Assembly (NCBI GenBank): GCA_905182105.1
Contig: CAJJAR010000001.1
Coordinates: forward strand, 310,001-374,000
DNA from: an uncultured Paracoccaceae bacterium
Lineage (GTDB): Bacteria > Pseudomonadota > Alphaproteobacteria > Rhodobacterales > Rhodobacteraceae
Length of the DNA: 64,000 bases
Reading direction: 5' to 3'
In this document: piece by piece, positions 55,367-64,000 of the stretch
Layout of the letters: every line of letters begins with the position of its first letter
Position numbering within the stretch: the first letter of the stretch is position 1
The notes under the pieces: model-generated
Told to the model about the DNA's origin: nothing
The model's database searches: none
The model's input: only the letters and a program-made list of their open reading frames with translations
Program-made: the position numbers and the translations under genes

Positions 55367-56352
55367 TGCGCGCACCAAAATTCTGGGACCAATCATCAAG
55401 TTGGCAGGCTATAATACTTGCACCCTTAGGGCATCTTTACGCTGCAGCGACCGCGCGACGGCTGGCCAATGGATCGCCCTTAAAGCTAAAGACCCCGGTT
55501 GTTTGCATCGGTAACATCAACGCTGGTGGTACAGGTAAAACCCCAACCGTTATTGCGGTGACCGAACTTTTGCGTGATCTGTACCACACGCCTCATATCG
55601 TGAGCCGTGGCTATGGCGGCACGTTGGAGGGTCCTGTTCGTGTGGACCCTGCCATTCACACTGCTGATCAGGTGGGTGATGAACCTTTGCTACTAGCCGC
55701 TTTCGCTGAAGTTTGGGTTTCAAAGGATCGCGCATTGGGTGGCAAAGCCGCGCAAGACGCAGGTGCCACCGTCATCGTTCTTGACGATGGGCACCAAAAC
55801 CCTGCACTTCATAAGGATCTATCTATTGTGGTCGTTGATGCCCAGCATGGGTTTGGGAATGGTCAATGCTTGCCCGCAGGTCCACTTCGCGAACCCTTAA
55901 CTGAAGGATTGTCGCGCGCAGATTTATTGCTGTCCATTGGACTGCCATCGACGCAGGAAACCTTTGCAACTTCACTACAAAATCTTCAAGTACCACATAT
56001 TTCAGCAGCTTTAGAGCCGCTGATGACTGGGATGGACTGGGCTGATACCCGGGCGTTTGCCTTTGCCGGAATTGGGCATCCAGAAAAGTTCTTTGCGACC
56101 TTGCGCGGATTAGGAGCGGAAGTGGTTCACACAGAACCATTGGATGATCATCAAAAACTGTCCACCAATTTACTTGCCCGTTTCGAAGCAGATGCACGTG
56201 TAAAAGGCGCGCAGTTAGTGACCACGGAAAAGGACGCCGTACGTTTACCACCAGCATTTCGCATGAAGGTCATTACCTTGCCCGTTCGTTTGAAATTTGA
56301 AGATGATTGTGCGCTGCAATTAGCACTGAAGAGACTGCCGTTAGCTAAATAG
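55366..56352 (+). CDS. lpxK: Tetraacyldisaccharide 4'-kinase
   Basis: A 328-residue membrane-bound kinase that phosphorylates the lipid A precursor. The P-loop is at 50-60 ([12 protein letters not shown]). Also present are [37 protein letters not shown] and [19 protein letters not shown]. The ATG overlaps the waaA TGA (TGATG), so the two are coupled. A longer annotation from the TTG at 55363 is not needed. Confidence 0.94.
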   Translation: MRAPKFWDQSSSWQAIILAPLGHLYAAATARRLANGSPLKLKTPVVCIGNINAGGTGKTPTVIAVTELLRDLYHTPHIVSRGYGGTLEGPVRVDPAIHTADQVGDEPLLLAAFAEVWVSKDRALGGKAAQDAGATVIVLDDGHQNPALHKDLSIVVVDAQHGFGNGQCLPAGPLREPLTEGLSRADLLLSIGLPSTQETFATSLQNLQVPHISAALEPLMTGMDWADTRAFAFAGIGHPEKFFATLRGLGAEVVHTEPLDDHQKLSTNLLARFEADARVKGAQLVTTEKDAVRLPPAFRMKVITLPVRLKFEDDCALQLALKRLPLAK

Positions 56353-56372
56353 CCAGCGCGCTAGAATTAGAA

Positions 56373-56406
56373 AATGGCTGGCAAGTCAAACGACGCGCCA
56401 GCCATT
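56373..56406 (-). terminator. Terminator of the DsbA-like gene
   Basis: Ten-bp stem AATGGCTGGC/GCCAGCCATT around a 14-base loop. Read on the minus strand it is followed by TTTTCT. It lies between the convergent lpxK and DsbA-like genes. Confidence 0.75.
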
Positions 56407-56418
56407 GTATTGAAAAAC

Positions 56419-57117
56419 TCACTCTAGATCAGCGTCGATAATTTCTGACATCTCAGCAAAGCTCATGTTCGTGTGCTTCTTACCATTGATGATAAAGCTT
56501 GGGGTGCTGTCGATGTTATCTGCGCCCGCTTTTTCTTGGTACCAAGCGATCAGGGTTTTCGCTTTATCATTGTCATTCAAGCAGACTTCAAGCGTCTCTC
56601 CATCAATACCAGCCAGACGACCAAGCTTGCGCAATTCGTCGATAATTGCCGCTGGCTCACCCGCACGTGTCCACGAAGATTGGGACTGGAACATCAAGTC
56701 AGTTAGACCGAAGAATTTCTCAGGACCCGCACAACGCGCGATCATCGAAGCCCACAAACCGTAACGATCAAAATAGACTTCACGAAAGACAAAGTTGATC
56801 TTGTCTGTATCGATGTAGTTTTTCTTTAGGTCCTTAAATGTACCAGTATGAAAGGATGCACAATGCGGGCATGTGTATGATGCATATTCAATCACAGTAA
56901 CTTTGGCATCTGGGTTACCAATCATCATGTCAGGAATAGTTGATGTATCGACTTCAGCATCACCATCAGAATTGTCTGCAACTTCAGTTGCGACAGCTTC
57001 TGCCGGTGCTGTCAATTCCGCAGATTGAGCTGCGGTGCTTGAGGGTTCGTGTACAAAAATAAAGTACGCGCCAACGCCGACAAGTGCGGCAACAATCATT
57101 GGAAGAATGCGTTTCAT
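56419..57117 (-). CDS. DsbA family thioredoxin-fold protein
   Basis: A 232-residue protein anchored by an N-terminal hydrophobic segment (ILPMIVAALVGVGAYFIFV), followed by an acidic Ala/Glu-rich linker and a thioredoxin fold. The CXXC is CPHC in YASYTCPHCASFHTGTF. Also present are FVFREVYFDRYGLWASMI and the cis-Pro region DSTPSFIINGKKH. It is a periplasmic disulfide oxidoreductase of the BdbD/DsbA_4 type. It is preceded by the DUF721 gene, 10 bases upstream on the same strand. Confidence 0.9.
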   Translation of the reverse strand: MKRILPMIVAALVGVGAYFIFVHEPSSTAAQSAELTAPAEAVATEVADNSDGDAEVDTSTIPDMMIGNPDAKVTVIEYASYTCPHCASFHTGTFKDLKKNYIDTDKINFVFREVYFDRYGLWASMIARCAGPEKFFGLTDLMFQSQSSWTRAGEPAAIIDELRKLGRLAGIDGETLEVCLNDNDKAKTLIAWYQEKAGADNIDSTPSFIINGKKHTNMSFAEMSEIIDADLE

Positions 57118-57127
57118 ATCGTAATCC

Positions 57128-57658
57128 TTAGGTCTGGGTGTTTTTTTGTTTCATTACATTTGTGCCAAGTCGCTCAAGGGCTGCTCTCAGCCCCTCATCC
57201 CCGACGGCTTGGGTTGTCTCTGCTGCTCGCTTCACAATTCCTGCATCGGGAACCATTTCACTTACTGATTTGGGGCGATGAGTAAAATCAACCTGACCCT
57301 CTGCAAAACCAGTGGTCGCAGTTTGCGTGATCCGCACGCGAGCAATGGCGTTGTAGCCATACACAGAATTTACTTTGGCGCGAATTTGTTCCTTTTGCAT
57401 TTCCAACATAGGTGCTTGGGCACCCGTTGTTAACAATGTTAGTGTCGCACCCATTCCGCCACGCGCGTAGCTAACCTCCACAGGTCTCGCGATTGAGGAA
57501 ATATCAGGTCCAGCAATCTCTACCCAATTGGTCAGCAAACGGCTTTGCGCAAAACCACGGCTTTCGCTTGCCGTGCGGATTCGGTTGCCCAACAACGTTG
57601 CTGTGCGTTTGAACCCTTTTGTGCTGGTGCGTCGCTGAACCAAAGCTATGTTCCTCAC
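57128..57658 (-). CDS. DUF721 (DciA-like) protein
   Basis: A 176-residue protein with the DUF721 pattern: SRLLTNWVEIAGPDISSIAR, GATLTLLTTGAQAPMLEMQK and NSVYGYNAIARVRIT. Actinobacterial and some proteobacterial relatives (DciA) help load the replicative helicase; whether this version does is unproven. It is divergent from mutY and co-directional with the DsbA-like gene. Confidence 0.82.
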   Translation of the reverse strand: MRNIALVQRRTSTKGFKRTATLLGNRIRTASESRGFAQSRLLTNWVEIAGPDISSIARPVEVSYARGGMGATLTLLTTGAQAPMLEMQKEQIRAKVNSVYGYNAIARVRITQTATTGFAEGQVDFTHRPKSVSEMVPDAGIVKRAAETTQAVGDEGLRAALERLGTNVMKQKNTQT

Positions 57659-57726
57659 TATCGAAACCTATAATAGCGGATCACCCCGCCCAGACCAGCG
57701 AAACAAGACAATGCGGAGTATAAAGA

Positions 57727-58767
57727 TTGCGTGACCTCAGCTCAAATTTGCTTGAATGGTACGATGTACACGCACGCCCAATGCCTTGGCGTACGCCACC
57801 TGCCGAAAAAAAGGCTGGCGTGCAGCCTGACCCTTACCGGATTTGGTTATCAGAGGTGATGTTACAACAAACAACAGTCGCAGCCGTCAAAAATTACTTT
57901 AACAGATTCATAACCCGATGGCCTACAGTAGTGAGCCTTGCTGCCGCTGACGATGGCGACGTGATGGGAGAGTGGGCTGGCTTGGGCTATTATGCCCGTG
58001 CACGAAATCTACTGAAATGCGCTCGCGTCATCACCGATGAACATTCGGGGATCTTTCCTGACGATCACGCAACTCTCCTAACGCTTCCAGGTATCGGTCC
58101 ATATACCGCAGCCGCGATTTCCTCGATCGCCTTCGATTTACGTCATGTTGTTGTAGACGGGAATGTAGAACGCGTAATGTCGCGCCTATACGATATTCAC
58201 GCACCTTTGCCTGCCTCAAAATTGGAGCTAACAGCCAAGGCCGAACACCTAACACCTAACCAACGCACAGGTGACTACGCCCAGGCGGTTATGGATTTGG
58301 GCGCAACAATTTGCACCCCCAAGTCACCCGCGTGCGGCATTTGTCCCTGGCATGAACCATGTAAAGCACGCAAAGCTGGAACCGCACCAGACTTACCCAA
58401 AAAGACCCCTAAAAAGCCAAAACCAATACGCCACGGAACCGTCTATTTAGGCCGCAGGTCGGATGGTGCTTGGTTGCTTGAACGCAGGCCTAACAAGGGT
58501 TTGCTAGGGGGTATGCTAGGCTGGCCTGGGTCTGATTGGATTGATGTCACAACACCACGACCGATAGGTACACCACCAACGCCTGCCGACTGGAAGACCG
58601 AAGAAGGCGAAGTGCGTCATACATTTACCCACTTTCATCTGTTACTAACAGTCATGTCAGCGACAATAGAGAGTAATGAACAACTCTTATTCTTAGGACA
58701 CAACGATTTTCGCCCTTCCGACTTACCGACAGTAATGCGCAAGGCATTTGACCTTATTCAAAAATAA
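57727..58767 (+). CDS. mutY: A/G-specific adenine glycosylase
   Basis: A 346-residue repair enzyme that removes adenine mispaired with 8-oxoguanine. The catalytic Glu43 is in SEVMLQQTTV, the helix-hairpin-helix in LPGIGPYTAAAI and Asp144 in VVDGNVERV. The iron-sulfur loop has Cys196, 203, 206 and 212. The C-terminal NUDIX-like domain includes LERRPNKGLLGGMLGWPG. A TTG start is proposed because GGAG lies 8 bases upstream and the family N-terminus follows at once; no in-frame ATG is near. It is divergent from the DUF721 gene. Confidence 0.93.
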   Translation: MRDLSSNLLEWYDVHARPMPWRTPPAEKKAGVQPDPYRIWLSEVMLQQTTVAAVKNYFNRFITRWPTVVSLAAADDGDVMGEWAGLGYYARARNLLKCARVITDEHSGIFPDDHATLLTLPGIGPYTAAAISSIAFDLRHVVVDGNVERVMSRLYDIHAPLPASKLELTAKAEHLTPNQRTGDYAQAVMDLGATICTPKSPACGICPWHEPCKARKAGTAPDLPKKTPKKPKPIRHGTVYLGRRSDGAWLLERRPNKGLLGGMLGWPGSDWIDVTTPRPIGTPPTPADWKTEEGEVRHTFTHFHLLLTVMSATIESNEQLLFLGHNDFRPSDLPTVMRKAFDLIQK

Positions 58768-58801
58768 AGCATCCGTAGTCGCGCCAAAATACGTCGAACC
58801 A

Positions 58802-59910
58802 TCCAAAAGCCCTCCCTTTTTGGTTGTCATTGGGGCTAATCCCTTTTGCGTGGATTGGTGCACTTTGCGGCGGATGGACTGTTTTTCTGCTGCCGCTTTT
58901 AACGTGATACCTTTTCTCAGCGATCGACGTCGCCTTGGGTCTAGACGTGAAGAACATAGATTTGGATGCAACGAAAGATGATTTGTATTGGTATCGCTTA
59001 ATCACAATGATTTGGGCTCATGTGCAATTCATCACTGTTTTTGCACTAATCGCCTATGTCACTGGTGCAGCGCATCTTGCCGCATGGGAAAAGGTCAGTT
59101 TGTTTTTTGGCGTTGGCGTTGGCGTTATCACGGGCACCATTGGGATCAATTACAGCCACGAACTCATGCACCCCCAAAAAACTTGAGCGCCACATGGTGG
59201 ATTTTTTATTATGCATGGTCATGTATTCTCATTTCCGCTCTGAGCACATGTTGGTTCATCACCGTTACGTCGCAACACCGCGTGATCCTGTTACTGCGCG
59301 GATGGGCGAACATTTTTATCGCTACTTTCCTCGTGTCTTGCGCAATTCCTTTATTTCGGCGCTTGGTGCAGAAGCAGCAATGATTGCACGCAAAGATTTG
59401 CCTGCGACCGACCGCGGGAACCCCTTCTGGAAATATGCAGCGCTCCAAGATGGCTTCTTGTTTCTTGCCTTAGTTCTGGGTGGATGGGCCAGTGTTGGAC
59501 TGTTCCTCCTTCAAGCAGGTATTGCCATTTGGCAGCTAGAGTTGGTCAATTTCATTGAACACTACGGCCTGACCCGCAAACACATGGGTGAAGGCAAGTA
59601 TGAGCATGTACAACCACGCCATTCGTGGAACGCAGCACACAAAGCATCCAATTGGCTGTTGATAAATTTGCAGCGTCATTCAGACCACCACTACAAACCT
59701 GATCGCCGCTTTCCAGTGTTGCAGACCTACACAGAAGCTGACGCGCCTCAATTGCCATGTGGTTATCCCATAATGACGATGGCCGCGATGTACCCGCCAA
59801 TGTTCCGCCGGATCATGAACCCACGCGTACGCAAATGGCGTGAGATGTATTATCCTGAGATCACAGATTGGTCTGCTTATAACACAGCAAAAAGCCCTAT
59901 GCCGCGCTAA
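58802..59910 (+). pseudogene. Broken AlkB-like alkane/fatty acid hydroxylase
   Basis: Reading in pieces gives KALPFWLSLGLIPFAWIGAL, then LLPLLT and a TGA at 58905 where Trp is expected, then YLFSAIDVALGLDVKN through IGINYSHELMH. At a C5-A6 run (59171-59181) one extra base shifts the frame; removing it gives KKLERHMVDFLLCMVMYS, HFRSEHMLVHHRYVATPRDP, VNFIEHYGLTR and LQRHSDHHYKPD. All three His clusters of membrane di-iron hydroxylases remain (HELMH, EHMLVHH, RHSDHH). No start codon exists in frame; ATCCAAAAG at 58801 would be ATGCCAAAAG with one added G. Nonsense, frameshift and lost start together make it a pseudogene. Confidence 0.85.
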
Positions 59911-59930
59911 GCAATTTTACCAGTTCACAT

Positions 59931-59957
59931 AAAAAAACCCCGCCACAAGGGCGGGGT
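59931..59957 (-). terminator. Terminator of ccrM
   Basis: Stem CCCCGCC/GGCGGGG (59938-59944 and 59950-59956) with a 5-base loop. On the minus strand a run of seven T follows. It is placed 84 bases beyond the ccrM stop and just past the alkB relic. Confidence 0.9.
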
Positions 59958-60040
59958 AAAGGTGAGTGCCATTATATGCGGCCTTGGGTAAAGGCCACCG
60001 GCACCAGCGGTGTTCGTAAAACTGTGGTGTGGGTGTCAGA

Positions 60041-61180
<1,140 letters not shown>

Positions 61181-61212
61181 TCATTATTGAGCTCGTTTGT
61201 TGTCTCCAATCT

Positions 61213-61228
61213 GAGTCAAAGGTGATTC
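61213..61228 (-). promoter_or_regulatory. Two GANTC sites in the ccrM upstream region
   Basis: GAGTC (61213-61217) and GATTC (61224-61228) lie 11 bases apart in the gap between rnhB and ccrM. They are targets of the enzyme encoded downstream. In Caulobacter, GANTC sites in the ccrM promoter region affect its transcription; a similar role here is inferred. No full CtrA box is visible. Confidence 0.5.
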
Positions 61229-61237
61229 GAGGTCAAT

Positions 61238-61882
61238 TTATTTATTGAACCAATTGGTTACTATTTTTTCTTGATACAACATATTGTGTACCGGTTTGAA
61301 CGAACATCTATGGTGTGAGGTTACTCCCAAACTCCGTAGCGCCTCCATGTGCTTTTTTGATCCATAACCCATGTTGGTTTCCCATCCATAACCGGGGTGC
61401 TGTTGCGCTAAATCCACTAGGACACAATCTCGACAAACTTTGGCCACAATTGAGGCCGCGGAAATCGAAATCGATCGACTGTCACCTTTGACCAAAGTCG
61501 TTGCAGGAAGCCGCAACCCACGCGGGATCATGTTGCCATCAATCAAAACATGCTCAGGTAAAACCTGTAGACCAGCAATTGCGCGCTCCATCGCTAAATG
61601 CGATGCCCGCAGGATGTTGATCTCGTCAATTTCAGCAACAGACGCATGTGCAATCGAAACATCAGCGCAATCCAATAACTGCCGGTACAAATCCAAACGC
61701 TTCTTCGCAGTCAGCTTTTTTGAATCGTTCAGGCCTTCAGGAATACATTTGGGGTCCAATACGACAGCTGCTGCAGTCACTGGTCCAGCAAGTGGGCCAC
61801 GCCCAACTTCATCCACCCCAGCAACCCGACACCCTAATTCAGTCTCAAACATGAAATCTGGCAACAGCTCCCCCCTCTTCAT
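61238..61882 (-). CDS. rnhB: Ribonuclease HII
   Basis: A 214-residue enzyme that removes RNA from RNA-DNA hybrids and single ribonucleotides. The catalytic DEVGRGPLAGPV holds Asp24-Glu25, with further acidic residues in LIDGNMIPRG near 115. SISAASIVAKVCRD and HPGYGWETNMGYGSKKH are family blocks. It lies directly upstream of ccrM on the same strand, an order seen in many Alphaproteobacteria. Confidence 0.94.
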   Translation of the reverse strand: MKRGELLPDFMFETELGCRVAGVDEVGRGPLAGPVTAAAVVLDPKCIPEGLNDSKKLTAKKRLDLYRQLLDCADVSIAHASVAEIDEINILRASHLAMERAIAGLQVLPEHVLIDGNMIPRGLRLPATTLVKGDSRSISISAASIVAKVCRDCVLVDLAQQHPGYGWETNMGYGSKKHMEALRSLGVTSHHRCSFKPVHNMLYQEKIVTNWFNK

Positions 61883-62047
61883 CTTACAAAATAAACTCTC
61901 GCCGAAGGCTCAAATTCCAAAAGGAATTTTAAACTTCATATTGCAGCAAAGCTCCACTCTTTTGCCAGAGACCACGAAAAAGGGGAAGGTGCCCGAACAC
62001 CCTCTCCACATCAGCAACAACAATGTTGTGCTAGATTAACCCTACCT

Positions 62048-62533
62048 TTAGCGGCCGGCTAACTTATAACCCTGCTTGCGCAAGCAACGGGCACCAAAAC
62101 CAAAGCGTAACCCACGATCTGTTCTTACGCGACGTTCGCAATGTTGTGGCAAACGATGAGTGAAACCATAGTTGCGCTCAAGGCAACGTTGGCCAAAGAT
62201 TCGTGCAGTTCCACGACGGGTCTCAAAGCTGCGCAAACATTTGCTTGGCAACAGGTGTTGTAAAACACGGCGCGGCAAGGCGCGCGTCTGGACATGTTTT
62301 TTCTTTTTCTGAAACTGCTTTTTTTGCACCTTCTTCTGAGGCTGCGAATAAACCTGAACTTTAGCTTTATTATCCTTGTTGGAATCATGAATTACGGCAC
62401 CAACTATTGCGATGCCAAGTAGCGCAGCCAGTGCACGACCAACGTCCTCTTGATTCGCTCGTGCAGGCGCTGCTGCAAAACCAGTGAATAAAATTGAAGT
62501 GGCAACAACAGTTGCTATAAATTTGCGGTGCAT
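62048..62533 (-). CDS. Small secreted basic protein of unknown function
   Basis: A 161-residue protein with a signal peptide (MHRKFIATVVATSILFTGFA, cleavage near PARA-NQ) and a second hydrophobic patch (ALAALLGIAIVGAVIHD). A Lys/Gln-rich stretch (KKVQKKQFQKKKKHVQ) leads to a Cys- and Arg-rich C-terminal half with about six Cys (LPSKCLRSF, GQRCLERNYGF, RCLRKQGY). The pattern recurs in roseobacters as an uncharacterised secreted protein. The start at 62533 is the one that yields the signal peptide. Confidence 0.75.
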   Translation of the reverse strand: MHRKFIATVVATSILFTGFAAAPARANQEDVGRALAALLGIAIVGAVIHDSNKDNKAKVQVYSQPQKKVQKKQFQKKKKHVQTRALPRRVLQHLLPSKCLRSFETRRGTARIFGQRCLERNYGFTHRLPQHCERRVRTDRGLRFGFGARCLRKQGYKLAGR

Positions 62534-62635
62534 GCGAGCGATCCTTTCTATAGATACAATATTGCCGCTGAAGGTATGCGGCGGTGATGCAACCAATTTG
62601 GACTCGACCCATTCAGACAGGCAATAACACCGCAA

Positions 62636-62682
62636 TGTTATTGAATATCGGATGCCAACAACCTGCATTGTTATTGAATATC
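62636..62682. promoter_or_regulatory. 14-bp direct repeat between divergent secreted-protein genes
   Basis: TGTTATTGAATATC occurs at 62636-62649 and again at 62669-62682, exactly 33 bases apart (about three helical turns). A reversed half-copy, CAATAAC, lies at 62622-62628. They sit in the 176-base divergent region. A regulator binding site is plausible but unproven. Confidence 0.5.
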
Positions 62683-62709
62683 AAAGCCGACTTGCTCATG
62701 ATCTGAAAC

Positions 62710-63000
62710 ATGAAACATACACTCGTATCACTTTGCACAGCAGCAAGCTTGCTTTTTGCAGCTCCTGCCTTTGCCGAAAGCTGCTACGCCGATTATAAGG
62801 CAAAGCAAGATAACCCTTTGCGCCTGCATTATGGCGTCATCGAGATCGATGGCCCTTGCGATGCAGAATCCGCAAAATCCGAAGCAGCGTCACTCCTCCA
62901 AGCAGAGGGCTGGACCTTACTCTCTTTACTCTCCACATTCGGGGCAAATGGCCTCGCAGAAAGGAAACAGAGTGCAGGACCCTATTACCTCCGCTTCTGA
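62710..63000 (+). CDS. Small secreted protein of unknown function
   Basis: A 96-residue protein with a clear signal peptide (MKHTLVSLCTAASLLFAAPAFA, cleavage before ESCYADYK). The mature 74 residues hold two Cys (SCYAD, GPCDAES) that could pair, and end in an aromatic segment (AGPYYLRF). Similar short proteins occur in roseobacters. It overlaps the start of the next gene by 29 bases, so the two may be made together. Confidence 0.8.
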   Translation: MKHTLVSLCTAASLLFAAPAFAESCYADYKAKQDNPLRLHYGVIEIDGPCDAESAKSEAASLLQAEGWTLLSLLSTFGANGLAERKQSAGPYYLRF

Positions 63001-63676
63001 AGCGCGCAATACCGGTACTAGACTGGTTGGTTTCGGGCTTGCAGCGATTGTAATCATTTTGATGCTTGCAGCGATTTTGCTTTTTTACAATTTGCCTGAT
63101 GCCAATGCTTTCAACCAACGCGTTGAAGACATATTTAGATCCAACGATGGTCTAACCGAACAATCAGAGATTAAACTACTAGAAATACTTGCCCAATCCG
63201 GCACGGCTTTTTCCGATGTCTTATCCAGCTATCGTAGCATCATCTTTGTGCTGCTAATCTTCGCAACAGCACTGCTGATCGCGTCACTCGTTTTCCTGGT
63301 CATGCTGGTTATCCTGAACCGTCGGATGGCACAAATTGAACGGGCCGGTATCGAAGTGAACTCACTGCTTATCAGTCGCGAAGAAAATACTATTCATCTA
63401 AACGACATGGGATTCAAACTGACAGACGCTGCGATGGAGACAATGTCTTTATTAGCTGAGGCTCGCATGGATGACGATGTGCTCTCGGGGTCAGAAATTG
63501 AGGGTATGATTTCAGGTCGCCCCGCATCCGACTGCGAAGAGGCCGCTGGTGCCACAAGAATCAAGCGTTTGCGCGATACACTAGGTAATCAGATAGTCAG
63601 CGAACTTCTGGTCAAAAACATCGCCCGCCGAGGTTACATGCTTGCAGTGAGCAAGGACGTCATAAAAGTCCGCTAA
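62972..63676 (+). CDS. Membrane protein with possible C-terminal winged helix, function unknown
   Basis: A 234-residue protein with two hydrophobic segments (FGLAAIVIILMLAAILLFYN near 25 and FVLLIFATALLIASLVFLVM near 95) around a periplasmic-size loop. The C-terminal part (IKRLRDTLGNQIVSELLVK, then NIARRGYMLAVS) resembles the winged-helix end of OmpR-type domains (RLRxxLG...RGxGYxL). This suggests a membrane-bound one-component regulator, but the match is partial. The GTG with AAAGGAAA just upstream is the preferred start; an ATG at 62948 is an alternative. Confidence 0.65.
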   Translation: MQDPITSASEARNTGTRLVGFGLAAIVIILMLAAILLFYNLPDANAFNQRVEDIFRSNDGLTEQSEIKLLEILAQSGTAFSDVLSSYRSIIFVLLIFATALLIASLVFLVMLVILNRRMAQIERAGIEVNSLLISREENTIHLNDMGFKLTDAAMETMSLLAEARMDDDVLSGSEIEGMISGRPASDCEEAAGATRIKRLRDTLGNQIVSELLVKNIARRGYMLAVSKDVIKVR

Positions 63677-63694
63677 ATCGCTGGTCAAACCAAA

Positions 63695-63739
63695 CTTCAC
63701 AGGCTTAGGGTGTCTTAAATCAAGTCTGTGAAGGACACC
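63695..63739 (+). promoter_or_regulatory. Possible pseudoknot over the aldolase ribosome binding site
   Basis: Stem 1 pairs CTTCACAGGCTT (63695-63706) with AAGTCTGTGAAG (63722-63733), 12 bp with one G-U. In its loop GGTGTC (63709-63714) is the exact complement of GACACC (63734-63739), the bases right after stem 1. Together they form an H-type pseudoknot. The Shine-Dalgarno AAGGA (63731-63735) lies across the two stems, 8 bases before the ATG. There is no U-run, so it is not a terminator. Confidence 0.55.
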
Positions 63740-63743
63740 AACC

Positions 63744-64000
63744 ATGCCAGCACCTAAAAACACGTTCAAACACGCCCTCGCAAATGGTGAGACACTAATT
63801 GGGTGTTGGCTTAGCCTTGCCAATAGTTATTCAACTGAAGCAATGGGATCGACGGGTTTTGACTGGCTATTGATTGACGCAGAACATGCGCCCAATGATC
63901 TTCGCTCGCTACGCGATCAACTGATATCGCTGGATGCTAGCCCAACATCACCCGTCATACGGGTTCCAATTGGCGAAACATGGATTATCAAACAGGTTCT
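63744..64000 (+). CDS. HpcH/HpaI family aldolase, 5' part
   Basis: The first 85 residues of a class II pyruvate aldolase are present before the window ends. It begins MPAPKNTFKHALANGETLIG and includes TGFDWLLIDAEHAPNDLRSL, where the Asp-Glu-His cluster is typical of 4-hydroxy-2-oxoheptanedioate/2-oxo-acid aldolases. TSPVIRVPIGETWIIKQVL continues to the edge. AAGGA precedes the ATG. The exact substrate cannot be read. Confidence 0.88.
   Translation, partial: MPAPKNTFKHALANGETLIGCWLSLANSYSTEAMGSTGFDWLLIDAEHAPNDLRSLRDQLISLDASPTSPVIRVPIGETWIIKQV

Noticed and set aside
24842..58907. TGA decoded as tryptophan
   Set aside because: Two relics have TGA where Trp is expected, but many intact genes here (Hint protein, lptE, pmbA, ribA, waaA) end in TGA and use TGG for Trp. 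Both relics carry other lesions as well.
59056..59910. Functional short hydroxylase from the 284-residue frame
   Set aside because: The frame begins in out-of-frame sequence of the upstream part and lacks the membrane helices and first His cluster, so it cannot be a working enzyme.
63695..63739. Rho-independent terminator after the winged-helix-like gene
   Set aside because: The stem is strong but is followed by GACACC, not a U-run, and it covers the next gene's ribosome binding site.

Overview
The window looks like a chromosome segment of a marine alphaproteobacterium of the Roseobacter group (Rhodobacterales). The reasons are CcrM, a Hint_2 protein, DUF2125, DUF3576 and DUF721 genes, RibA with a long N-terminal domain, the ftsK/lolA/xthA and leuS-lptE-holA neighbourhoods, and paired FAD-GcvT demethylating dehydrogenases beside a homocysteine methyltransferase. 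GC content looks moderate by eye. An Octadecabacter-like genome would fit the many broken genes, but this is inference. I saw no rRNA, tRNA, CRISPR array or intact insertion sequence.

Layout. 1-5 kb: the 3' end of pnp, a 1-Cys peroxiredoxin, an aldehyde dehydrogenase and a Hint protein, followed by a 60-bp relic of a second aldehyde dehydrogenase 3' end. 4.7-7 kb: rluA, rarD and a broken C1q-like gene. 7-16.5 kb: a tightly packed minus-strand methylamine/betaine demethylation cluster, read as XRE-cupin regulator, LysE exporter, GFA protein, FAD-GcvT dehydrogenase, a frameshifted membrane/SRPBCC gene, homocysteine methyltransferase, GlxA/AraC regulator and a second FAD-GcvT dehydrogenase. A perfect 11-bp-arm palindrome overlaps the promoter of the first gene. 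16.5-23.5 kb: fRMsr, thiolase, a frameshifted STAS gene with an anti-sigma kinase, gamma-glutamyltransferase, hspQ, an AEC transporter, an SLT lipoprotein and lolA. 23.6-26.4 kb: a decayed exopolysaccharide island (wza-like, membrane protein and glycosyltransferase relics) lying between lolA and ftsK. 26.4-42 kb: ftsK, aminotransferase, amidase, ubiH, Trm112, LON-domain protein, cnoX, xthA, MECR-like reductase, response regulator, ribA, YkuD, YggS and a porin. 42-57 kb: leuS-lptE-holA, BaiN-like flavoprotein, a frameshifted mscS, enoyl-CoA hydratase, SDR, DUF2125, pmbA-cysQ-waaA-lpxK, a DsbA-like protein and DUF721. 57.7-64 kb: mutY, a multiply broken alkB-like gene, ccrM, rnhB, three small envelope or unknown genes and the start of an HpcH/HpaI aldolase with a pseudoknot-capable leader.

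How the genes work together. The 7-16.5 kb cluster reads as one regulated unit. Homocysteine methyltransferase takes a methyl group from betaine (or a similar donor), two FAD-GcvT enzymes oxidise dimethylglycine and sarcosine and hand C1 units to folate, and the GFA protein may deal with formaldehyde. The LPS genes (lptE, waaA, lpxK) and lolA serve the outer membrane.

The main theme of the hunt is gene decay. At least seven genes carry frameshifts or nonsense codons. Two are Trp codons read as TGA, and several lesions lie in homopolymer runs. The wza, glycosyltransferase and alkB-like genes each carry several lesions, so they are real pseudogenes. Those with one lesion (SRPBCC, STAS, mscS) could be recent mutations or base-calling errors. 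I found no clear new defence or mobile system. The best candidates for unreported regulation are the XRE operator overlapping its own promoter with an almost absent leader, the possible pseudoknot over the aldolase ribosome binding site, and the paired palindromes upstream of the Hint gene.
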